Assembly: GCF_032842345.1 (NCBI RefSeq)
Contig: NZ_WBKO01000001.1
Location: forward strand, 1,612,001 to 1,676,000
Source of the DNA: Methanoculleus caldifontis
Lineage (GTDB): Archaea > Halobacteriota > Methanomicrobia > Methanomicrobiales > Methanoculleaceae
DNA: 64,000 nucleotides
Direction: 5' to 3'
Below the pieces are notes generated by a model, which had not been told where the DNA came from, did no database searches, and worked only from the letters and a program-made list of their open reading frames with translations. The position numbers and the translations under genes are program-made. Shown piece after piece: positions 35,970 to 42,830 of the stretch. Position 1 is the stretch's first letter, and each line of letters opens with the position of its first letter.

Positions 35970-36000
35970 GAGGGAGAGGTTTTCCGGCCGCGGATTTATG

Positions 36001-36081
36001 TGTTACAGTTTTGTTACGCGAGGGGGTATGGCTGTTACAGTTATGTTACGCTGCCGGAGTTCTCTGTAACATCTGTGTTAC
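36001..36081. promoter_or_regulatory. Three 32-bp-spaced paired TGTTAC operator sites
   Basis: Six half-sites occur at 36001, 36012, 36033, 36044, 36065 (TGTAAC) and 36076. Within each pair the spacing is 11 bp; between pairs it is exactly 32 bp, about three helical turns. Each pair has the form TGTTACAGTTTTGTTACG. The array lies directly upstream of the RHH-like gene's TATA region, so all sites face the same side of the helix and could bind a protein cooperatively. Confidence 0.75.
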
Positions 36082-36209
36082 GGAGGACAATTGGGCCGAT
36101 CGGAGCGCCTCCCTGCTGCTGCACCGGGGCCGCACATCTCGCCGGGCGATCCGGCAGACGCCTTCACTCCCGGTCTCGGCGAACCGCCGGATGCAGGCCG
36201 CGTCCTGAC

Positions 36210-37268
36210 TCACCCTCCCCCGCCCCCTGCGGGCGGCGGCGCGGGAACCGGGTAGGTCCCCGCGACGACGTTCTGCGGGCTCCCGGCAAAGAATGCCCGT
36301 AAATTCTCGACGCTGGTGGCCAGGATCCGGTCGACCGCCTCCCGCGTGTTGAAGGCGTTGTGCGGGGTCAGGATCGCCTTATCGGAGTGCAGCAGGCCGA
36401 AGCTATCGAGCGCATCCCGCAGTTCGTCCTCCGACGCTTCGCCGGCCCCCTGGAACTCCTCCTGGATCCAGACCTCCTCGCCCTCGAAGGTGTCGAGCGC
36501 GACCCCGCCGAGCCGGCCCTCGCGGAGGGCGCTCGCGACCGCTCCCGTATCCACCACGCCGCCCCGCGAGGTGTTGACGAGGAGCGCGGTATTCCTCACG
36601 AGCTGCAGCCGGTCCGCATCGATCAGGTGATGCGTCACCTTCGTGTAGGGGACGTGCAGGCTGATGACGTCGGCCTCTCGGAGGAGATCCTCGAGGTCCA
36701 CGTAGCGGACGCCGTACTCGTCCGTGAGCGCCGGGTTCGGCCGCAGGTCGTAGGCGATCACTTCCATCCCCGCCGCGTGGGCGATGCGGGCGAGGTGCGA
36801 CCCGATGTTCCCGGTCCCGACCAGGCCGAGGGTCTTTCCGGCGAGGTCCGTCCCTGCGAGGCCGGCCCGCGAGAAGTTGCCCCGGTCGGTTCGCGCAAAC
36901 GTCGGCCTAAACTTCCGGGCGAGGGCCAGGATGAGCCCGAATGCAAACTCCGCGACCGTGTTGTCGCCGTAGCGCGGGACATTGCAGACGGTGATCTTCC
37001 TCTCGCGGCAGGCGTCGAGATCGATGTTGTCGAACCCGGTGGACATGGCGGCGATCACCCTGAGGTTCGGCAGCCGGTCGAGGACCTCCCGGTTGACATA
37101 CGATCGGACGAAGATCCCGACGCCTTCGGCGTTCCGGGCAAGCGGGGCGTTCGCGACCGTGAGCGGTTCGGCGTGAAGGGCGACGTCGTAGCCGCGTTCA
37201 CCGGCGAACGCTTCCCCGACCAGTTCCTGCTCGTGCTCGTCGAGGCCGAAGAAGACGAGGTTAACCAT
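36210..37268 (-). CDS. D-2-hydroxyacid dehydrogenase (D-lactate dehydrogenase-like)
   Basis: A 352-residue NAD-dependent D-isomer-specific 2-hydroxyacid dehydrogenase. The Rossmann loop is LGLVGTGNIGSHLARIAHAAG (in pieces around 150-170). The catalytic residues are visible as VNTSRGGVVDTGA (Arg), LDTFEGEE (Glu) and LTPHNAFNTREA (His in TPH). STGFDNIDLDACRERKI is typical of the family. It is closest to fermentative D-lactate dehydrogenases (LdhA group) by its long FEGEEVWIQEEFQGAGE insertion. The C-terminal tail ends in prolines and glycines (APPPAGGGGG), which is unusual. The ATG at 37268 is used. Confidence 0.88.
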   Translation of the reverse strand: MVNLVFFGLDEHEQELVGEAFAGERGYDVALHAEPLTVANAPLARNAEGVGIFVRSYVNREVLDRLPNLRVIAAMSTGFDNIDLDACRERKITVCNVPRYGDNTVAEFAFGLILALARKFRPTFARTDRGNFSRAGLAGTDLAGKTLGLVGTGNIGSHLARIAHAAGMEVIAYDLRPNPALTDEYGVRYVDLEDLLREADVISLHVPYTKVTHHLIDADRLQLVRNTALLVNTSRGGVVDTGAVASALREGRLGGVALDTFEGEEVWIQEEFQGAGEASEDELRDALDSFGLLHSDKAILTPHNAFNTREAVDRILATSVENLRAFFAGSPQNVVAGTYPVPAPPPAGGGGG

Positions 37269-37555
37269 GCGGGTACCACCCTTCCGCTGCCCGTCTCCCG
37301 GCCCGCCCGAACTCGTTGAAAACAACCGTCATGAATCTTCCCCCCTCTTCGGACAGGGGGTCCACTGTACAGGACGGTATATATGATCTTCCTCCGCTCC
37401 CACCCGCCGGGCCACGCCCCGGGCGGAGGCGTGGGGTGGCCTGAACCGGGATAATCACTATACGTTGCCGGTTTGCTGAATAACTCCCGTATATGTTCGA
37501 TTTTTTTCGAAGTCAACCATGCTTTTATCTCCCTTTCCTGCCCATATGCAGGTGT
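37269..37555. promoter_or_regulatory. Divergent promoter region with upstream ORF and hairpins
   Basis: Between the dehydrogenase (minus) and META protein (plus) genes. For the dehydrogenase, a TATA-like CATATATACC (minus strand, about 37377-37386) precedes a short open frame of 23 codons (37332 to 37264, MTVVFNEFGR...) whose stop overlaps the dehydrogenase ATG. On the other side TTCGA-N6-TCGAA (37496-37511) and a TATA-like CTTTTATC (about 37521-37528) precede the META gene. Confidence 0.4.
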
Positions 37556-39199
37556 ATGGCACCCAACAGAAGAAGGAACAGAAACTACATCCTCGCGACG
37601 GCGTCGCTCCTCGTCATCGTCGTGGCGAGCATCATCACCGCGGGATGCACGGCAGGAACGTCCGCCCCCGGTGCGACTGCCGGGCTGACCGGGGTCTCGT
37701 GGTCGCTCGACTCCTACCTCGCCGGGAACGGCACGCTCGTCCCGGCCCTGCCCGGAACGGAGGTCACGGCGGCCTTCGGCCCTGACGACAAGGTCACCGG
37801 CTCGGCCGGGTGCAATGGTTACGGTGGCGACTACCGTCTCGACGGGACGAGCCTCTCGGTCTCATCGCTCGCCCGGACGCTGAAACTCTGCCTGGAGCCC
37901 GAAGGCATCATGGAGCAGGAGGAGCGGTTCCTGGACCTCCTCGGCTCGGCGGCAGGCTACCGGCTTGAGGGTGACCGGCTCCTCATCACCGGTGCCGACG
38001 GCGCGACGACGCTCGTCTTCGTGAAGGGAGCCGAACCCGTGGCACTCTCCGGAACCTCCTGGAGGCTCGCAAGCCTCGCCGGCGAGAACGGCACGATGAC
38101 CCCGGTCATCTCCGGCACGAACGTCACGGCGAACTTTGATGCCGACGGCAGGCTCGGCGGCTCGGCCGGGTGCAACAGTTACGGCGCCGATTACGCCGTG
38201 GACGGCGCGAACCTCCGGATCGAACCGCCCATAAGGACCGAGATGTACTGCAGCGAGCCGCCGGGTCTCATGGACCAGGAGGACCGCTACCTCGCGTTCC
38301 TGACGGAAGCCGCCTCCTACCGGGTGGAGCGGGTGACGGAGAACGGCGAGAGGATCTCTCTTGGCGCCACCATCTCCTCCCGGACGGAGAGCGACCGGCT
38401 GATCCTCACGGACCGGAACGGCACCGACATCCTGGTCTTCGAACCGGTCTTCCCGACGCCCGATCTCCCGCTCGCCGGGACCGACTGGGTGCTCGACGGC
38501 TACAGCACCGGGGGAGACGCGGTCTCCTCGGTGATCGCCGGGACGACGATCACCGCGACCTTCTCGCCTGACGGGAACGTCACCGGAAACGCCGGGTGCA
38601 ACCACTACGGCGGCAACTACCTCCTCGATGGAACGAACCTCTCGGTCTCCTCGGTCTACAGCACCCTGATGTACTGCGAGGAGCCGGCGGGAACCATGGA
38701 GCAGGAGGCGAGGTACCTCGGCCACCTCGCGAACGTCTCCTCCTACCGGGTCGAGGGCGACCGCCTGACCCTCACGGACGCGGCGGGGATCGATCTCCTC
38801 TTCTTCGTCCAGGCGGAAGAGGTGCCGGCGGCCCCCCTCACCGGGACAGGGTGGACGCTCGAGTCCTACAGCACCGACGGGGTCTCGGCCTCCTCGGTGA
38901 TCGCCGGGACCGCGATCACCGCGGCCTTCAGCGATGACGGGAACGTCACCGGCTCTGCCGGGTGCAACAGGTACGGGGCCGGCTACCTGCTCGACGGCGC
39001 GAACCTCACCGTCGAGCCGCCGATCAGCACGAAGATGCATTGCGGCGAACCGGAAGGGGTTATGGAACAGGAGAATAGATACCTCAGTCTTCTTGAATCG
39101 GTCACGGGCTACCGGATCGACGGCGACCGGCTCGACCTCCTTGATGGGTCCGGCCGGGCCCTGCTCTCCTACCGGGCCGGCGGCGCGGCGCGGCCCTGA
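37556..39199 (+). CDS. Lipoprotein with four META (HslJ-like) domains
   Basis: A 547-residue secreted lipoprotein. A basic N-terminus and hydrophobic helix end in ITAGC (lipobox). Four META domains of about 115-130 residues follow, each with a GTxW start, the core GSAGCNxYGxxY (GNAGCNHYGGNY in repeat 3), a C-x-EPxGxMEQExRYLxLL segment, and a final DRLxLTDxxG strand. The META fold is known from HslJ and related proteins, where it is linked to heat-shock or surface roles; no enzymatic function is established. The second domain carries an insertion after YRVERV. Paired conserved cysteines (GC and C-x-EP) in each repeat suggest one disulfide per domain. The start chosen has AGGTG upstream and excludes a longer in-frame ATG at 37493. 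Confidence 0.85.
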   Translation: MAPNRRRNRNYILATASLLVIVVASIITAGCTAGTSAPGATAGLTGVSWSLDSYLAGNGTLVPALPGTEVTAAFGPDDKVTGSAGCNGYGGDYRLDGTSLSVSSLARTLKLCLEPEGIMEQEERFLDLLGSAAGYRLEGDRLLITGADGATTLVFVKGAEPVALSGTSWRLASLAGENGTMTPVISGTNVTANFDADGRLGGSAGCNSYGADYAVDGANLRIEPPIRTEMYCSEPPGLMDQEDRYLAFLTEAASYRVERVTENGERISLGATISSRTESDRLILTDRNGTDILVFEPVFPTPDLPLAGTDWVLDGYSTGGDAVSSVIAGTTITATFSPDGNVTGNAGCNHYGGNYLLDGTNLSVSSVYSTLMYCEEPAGTMEQEARYLGHLANVSSYRVEGDRLTLTDAAGIDLLFFVQAEEVPAAPLTGTGWTLESYSTDGVSASSVIAGTAITAAFSDDGNVTGSAGCNRYGAGYLLDGANLTVEPPISTKMHCGEPEGVMEQENRYLSLLESVTGYRIDGDRLDLLDGSGRALLSYRAGGAARP

Positions 39200-39419
39200 T
39201 CGGCCCTCCGACTTCGGGGCGGAGACCGGCCTGCTCCCGCCCCCCTTTCTCGATCGTCTCTGTAGTAAAGGCCATCCGGCATCTCCGGTGCCGGAGCGGG
39301 CTCTCACGGCGGATCGGCGCCGGCTCCTTTCTGCCGTAAAGATGCGGGGGATTGAGAGAATTCCGATGGGAATCGGTTAGTTTTTCTTCCCCCGCTCCCC
39401 ACGCCTATCCGTGGTACCG

Positions 39420-40268
39420 ATGGGCGGAGGCGGGCACAATATACTCTCAAAGGTTGCGTTCCTGATCATCGTGGCGGCCTGCCTCGTCTCGGTCGGCTAC
39501 TCCGGCGGGACGGAGACGCCCCCCGACAGCGTCGGCCGGGTCGCGGAGCCGCTTGCGGGAACGGCATGGGATCTCGTCGCGTTCCGTGCCGATAACGGCT
39601 CCGTCGCCACGCCCCTCTCCGGGGCCGAACCGCTCATCATCTTCGGCGACAGCGGCACGCTCTCGGGCTCCGCAGGATGTAACCTCTACTCGGCCACCTA
39701 CCGGATCAACGGCTCCGGCATCAAAGTGGAGCCCGTCGCCGTCACGGCGGCATACCCCGCAAAGGCGCAGGCACTCATGCAGCAGGAGAGCCGCTACCAT
39801 GAGCTCCTCGTCGCGGCGGCCTCCTACCGGGTCGAAGGCGACCGGCTGATCTTCTACGGACCGTCAGGGAGGGAACTGCTGATCTTTGCCCGGTCAGGAG
39901 AGCCGGCGAGCGTGCCGCTCCTCGGGACGGAGTGGCAACTCGCCCGCTACAGCACGACCGGCAGCACCGTCGCCTCGCCGGTCCCCGGCACCGGCGTCAA
40001 CCTGACGTTCGACCCCGACGGCACGCTCTCCGGGTCTGCGGGGTGCAACGCCTACTCGGCTCCCTACCTGGTCAACGAGACGGGGATCGCCGTCGAGCGG
40101 ATCGTCGCGACGAAAGCCTCCGCCACCGAGCCCGCGGGGATCATGGAGCAGGAGGCCGCCTACCTCGCCCTGCTCCGGACGGCCGCGGGCTACCGGATCG
40201 TCGGCGACACCCTGGCGGTCATCGACGGTAACGGCCGGGCGATCCTCTTCTTCAAAGCGGAAGGGTGA
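39420..40268 (+). CDS. Secreted protein with two META domains
   Basis: A 282-residue relative of the upstream protein. The N-terminus (MGGGGHNILSKVAFLIIVAA...) is a signal peptide; VAAC within it fits a lipobox (Cys 21), but a further hydrophobic stretch follows, so lipidation is uncertain. Two META domains follow with GSAGCNLYSATY and GSAGCNAYSAPY cores. Unlike the first protein, both domains lack the Cys of the C-x-EP segment: they read AYPAKAQALMQQESRY and ASATEPAGIMEQEAAY, so the proposed disulfide is absent. A GTG at 39411 is an alternative start. The tandem arrangement suggests duplication followed by divergence. Confidence 0.82.
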   Translation: MGGGGHNILSKVAFLIIVAACLVSVGYSGGTETPPDSVGRVAEPLAGTAWDLVAFRADNGSVATPLSGAEPLIIFGDSGTLSGSAGCNLYSATYRINGSGIKVEPVAVTAAYPAKAQALMQQESRYHELLVAAASYRVEGDRLIFYGPSGRELLIFARSGEPASVPLLGTEWQLARYSTTGSTVASPVPGTGVNLTFDPDGTLSGSAGCNAYSAPYLVNETGIAVERIVATKASATEPAGIMEQEAAYLALLRTAAGYRIVGDTLAVIDGNGRAILFFKAEG

Positions 40269-40324
40269 GCGTCGACTCCGCCGGAATCCGGCGGGGGGTC
40301 TCTCCGGGACGCAGGGTAGCAGAT

Positions 40325-40699
40325 CTCGCACCTGACGGTGCTCGAATTCCTTCCCTCCGGGGGAGTCGTTCTACGCACCTTCGTGTGAGGTGAAGATGCG
40401 GGCAGGGTGATACAGCCTCTCGCGTTGGACGCGAAGCCGTGAAGGACGATGCTCCTATGGAGCGGAGTTGGAGCACCGTCAGGTGCGGAGGAGCATTGCA
40501 CACCCATTTACCGAACTTCGCGCTCTTCGCGGCTTCGCGCGAGCTAACGGGAACAGATAGCAATAGGGCCTCACGCGAAGAGCGCGAAGCCGCGAAGGGA
40601 GTCACCCTCATCGCTCGACCAGGCTTCGCGTCCCTCGCACCTGAACGGTGCTCGAGCTCCTATCCTACGGATAGTCGCACTTCGCGCCTTCGCGTGAGT
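40325..40699. repeat. Dispersed GCGAAG inverted-repeat elements, copy 7 (composite)
   Basis: The 465-base convergent gap between the second META gene and the SnoaL-like gene is filled by two or three adjacent copies of the repeat family. Visible arms are GCGTTGGACGCGAAGCCGTG, CTTCGCGCTCTTCGCGGCTT, CTCACGCGAAGAGCGCGAAG and CTTCGCGCCTTCGCGTGAG. GCACCTGACGGTGCTCG, TCCTATGGAGCGGAG and GCACCTGAACGGTGCTCG inner hairpins recur. Nothing in it looks coding. Confidence 0.7.
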
Positions 40700-40733
40700 T
40701 TTGGCGCAGGGAGGTTCTATAGATAAAAATCCG

Positions 40734-41162
40734 TTACGCCGTCGGATACGACTGCCCGGCTTCCTCGCCCGCCGCCGGGAAGGAGTAATGCAGCTGGGCA
40801 AAGATCCACGCGTGTCCCGTCCCCCGGAGCACCGCCGTCATCCGCCCGTCCATGGTCCGCGGAACGCCGTCGACGACGAAACGGTAGGTCATATCGGCCA
40901 TCACCCAGGCGATCGTCCCCTCGGCACCGATATGAATCCCGGAGAGTTCGAGCGCGACCTCCTCGGCCTGCGCGAAGTCGCGTTCGAGGTGCCGGCGGTA
41001 CTCCTCCTTCCCGATCACCTTCTCGTCGATGCCGGTCCCGAGACCGCGGAACTCAGGGTCGGTGAAAGCCAGGATGGCGTCGACGTCTTTCTTTCCCGTG
41101 GCCTCCGTCAGGCGCCGGAGCATCTCCATGATCTGGTTCTGTGTCTGTTCGCTGACTCGCAT
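40734..41162 (-). CDS. SnoaL-like/NTF2-fold protein
   Basis: A 142-residue NTF2-like protein (SnoaL or DUF4440 type). The N-terminal helix IMEMLRRLTEATGKKDVDAILAFTDPEF is the usual opening of this cone-shaped fold, followed by VIGKEEYRRHLERDF and TIAWVMADMTYRFVVDG beta strands and the GTGHAWIFAQLHYSFP end. Such proteins bind or isomerise small hydrophobic ligands or act as stress proteins; the catalytic residues vary, and no specific reaction can be read here. It is monocistronic and convergent with the META gene across the repeat block. Confidence 0.78.
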   Translation of the reverse strand: MRVSEQTQNQIMEMLRRLTEATGKKDVDAILAFTDPEFRGLGTGIDEKVIGKEEYRRHLERDFAQAEEVALELSGIHIGAEGTIAWVMADMTYRFVVDGVPRTMDGRMTAVLRGTGHAWIFAQLHYSFPAAGEEAGQSYPTA

Positions 41163-41409
41163 GAGGAGTTATCTTGCAGGAAGGGAGATATGCGTTTCCA
41201 GCGGGTGGACCGCCTCCCGGCCGGGCCGGCCTACAGGAACCTCTTCTGCAACGGGTTTCGCGGGTTTCACCCTGCGTACCGGAAGATTGAACTTCGGCGT
41301 TTTCCTATGAGAGATACGGGGCAGCCGGGGTGCCCGGCACGGGATCGCCGTTACAGGGCGGAGGACCGTCCGGCAGACGGAACCGGGGCTGCCGTATGGA
41401 GGAATCAGG

Positions 41410-41892
41410 ATGAAGTTTGTATGTCCCCTGATCGTCGTTCGCGAGATCGGGGTCTCAAGAGCCTTCTATGAGACGGTGCTCGGCCAGAAAGTTCTCTACG
41501 ACCTCGGCGAGAACGTCTTCTTCGAGGGCGGGTTTGCGATCCATCTCCGGTCACATTTTTCCGGCCTCATTGGCGTCGATGAGAGCGAGATCGTGGAGGG
41601 ACCGAAGAACGCCGAACTCTACTTCGAGGAGGACGATCTCGACGCCTTTCTCGAGCGGCCTGAATCTGTCGATCTCGACTACGTACACGAGCTCCGGGAG
41701 CAGCCCTGGGAGCAGCGGGTCGTCAGGTTCTACGACCCCGACCAGCACATCGTCGAGGTCGGGGAACCCATGGAGAGCGTGGCAAAGAGGCTCCTCGCAA
41801 GCGGGCTCTCCGTCGAAGAGGTCGCCGGACGCACACTGATGCCGGTGGAGTTCGTCGGAGAGCTCGCTCCGGTCCATAAATCGAACCGGTGA
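41410..41892 (+). CDS. VOC-family (glyoxalase/bleomycin-resistance-like) protein
   Basis: A 160-residue protein with one vicinal-oxygen-chelate domain. KFVCPLIVVREIGVSRAFYETVLGQKVLYDLG is the standard first beta-alpha-beta unit (ARSRAFYExVLG pattern), and RVVRFYDPDQHIVEVGEPM is the second metal-site half (DPDGHxIEV in relatives). A C-terminal stretch of about 40 residues (ESVAKRLLASGLSVEEVAGRT) looks like a short helical HTH-like extension. Likely a metal-dependent isomerase/dioxygenase-type or ligand-binding protein; substrate unknown. The ATG has AGGAATCAGG just upstream. Confidence 0.82.
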   Translation: MKFVCPLIVVREIGVSRAFYETVLGQKVLYDLGENVFFEGGFAIHLRSHFSGLIGVDESEIVEGPKNAELYFEEDDLDAFLERPESVDLDYVHELREQPWEQRVVRFYDPDQHIVEVGEPMESVAKRLLASGLSVEEVAGRTLMPVEFVGELAPVHKSNR

Positions 41893-42034
41893 AACCCCCT
41901 GAAAGGAGAGCCCCGTCCGGTACATTCCGGGCGGGCTTTCCGGGCCTTACGAACCACTCCCGGAGTACCGGCCGCAACCCCCCAAAGATAGCCTTATGAT
42001 GGAACAGCATGATCCGGCATCGTGGTGAACCACC

Positions 42035-42160
42035 ATGAAGTGCTACAGTTGCGGTGCGGAGATCAACGAGAAGAAGACGAGATGCCCAAAATGCGGGGCG
42101 AAAGTTGAAGCGGGGAGCGGAAGACCGCAGGAAGCCGCAGTTGCCGGGAGGCGGCGGTGA
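42035..42160 (+). CDS. 41-residue zinc-ribbon microprotein
   Basis: Translation gives MKCYSCGAEINEKKTRCPKC followed by GAKVEAGSG and a basic tail (AGRRR). Two CxxC pairs spaced by ten residues form a minimal zinc ribbon. A GGTGAACCACC sequence precedes the ATG. The frame is short but the cysteine pattern and ribosome site support it. Such stand-alone ribbons are common in methanogens and often serve as nucleic-acid or protein adaptors; its function is unknown. Confidence 0.62.
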   Translation: MKCYSCGAEINEKKTRCPKCGAKVEAGSGRPQEAAVAGRRR

Positions 42161-42191
42161 AGGCTCCGATTACGCCTTCCCCGGCTCTCCC

Positions 42192-42830
42192 TTATCCTTC
42201 CTGCTCCTTTTTTGCCCGTGGCGACGTGCGCCACCAGTAATAGACCTCGTAGACCAGCAGCGCAAACAGCACCGCGCAGGCCCCGAAGAAGAAGCCCATC
42301 ACGAGATCGTGGACCGGCGGGGCGCCTGCGGTCTCGAAGGCAACCGACCGGAGTGTTGAGAACTCCTCGCCGTTCCCGCCGGCAAACTTCGGGTCGACAG
42401 ACGAATCTCCGGGGCCCGTCGGCATGCCCTGGAGCCCGGAGAGCACCAGCGGAAGGAACGTCAGAAGGCTCAGGCTCGCGAAGATGAGGATGCCAAAAAG
42501 CGTCGCGTACTTCTGGAGGACCGACCGGAGATCGCTCACCGGCGGTGCGATGATCAGGACCTGGTTTGCCAGGGCGTAGACCTTCACCTCGCGCCCTTTC
42601 TCGCTCCAGCGGGTCTCCGCCACCTCGATGAGCCCGGCATCGAGGAGGTTGTCGATGTGGTAAGAGGCGGTGGTGATGGGGATCTTCATCAGCCGGGCGA
42701 TCTCAGACGAGGTCAGCGGCCCTCCGCCGAAGGCCTGGATGACCGCGTTCGCCGTCTGGCTCGCCATTGCCCGGGCGATCTTCTGTGCCCGCTCATCGCC
42801 CGGCTGGATTACTACGACATCGTCAACCAT
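42192..42830 (-). CDS. Membrane-bound ArsR-type transcriptional regulator
   Basis: A 212-residue protein with an N-terminal winged helix (about 12-95: NAVIQAFGGGPLTSSEIARLM ... ITTASYHIDNLLDAGLIEVAE) and two transmembrane helices (about 114-135 and 177-200), with an extracytoplasmic loop between. The DNA-binding domain is therefore held at the membrane, an arrangement used for sensing envelope signals. The ATG at 42830 overlaps the end of alaS by eight bases, so it is cotranslated with alanyl-tRNA synthetase. The ligand and targets are unknown. The lysine/glutamate-rich C-terminus (SPRAKKEQEG) faces the cytoplasm in the two-helix model. Confidence 0.78.
   Translation of the reverse strand: MVDDVVVIQPGDERAQKIARAMASQTANAVIQAFGGGPLTSSEIARLMKIPITTASYHIDNLLDAGLIEVAETRWSEKGREVKVYALANQVLIIAPPVSDLRSVLQKYATLFGILIFASLSLLTFLPLVLSGLQGMPTGPGDSSVDPKFAGGNGEEFSTLRSVAFETAGAPPVHDLVMGFFFGACAVLFALLVYEVYYWWRTSPRAKKEQEG

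Noticed and set aside
36001-36081. Iteron-type replication origin
   Set aside because: No Orc1/Cdc6 or Rep gene is nearby and there is no AT-rich unwinding region. The position at a promoter fits an operator better.
36011-36208. 65-codon plus-strand frame across the operator array
   Set aside because: Its sequence arises from the repeated TGTTAC sites and has no plausible fold or ribosome site.
35775-36209. Toxin-antitoxin pair around the RHH-like gene
   Set aside because: No toxin-sized frame is adjacent in the same orientation. The protein may be a solitary repressor.
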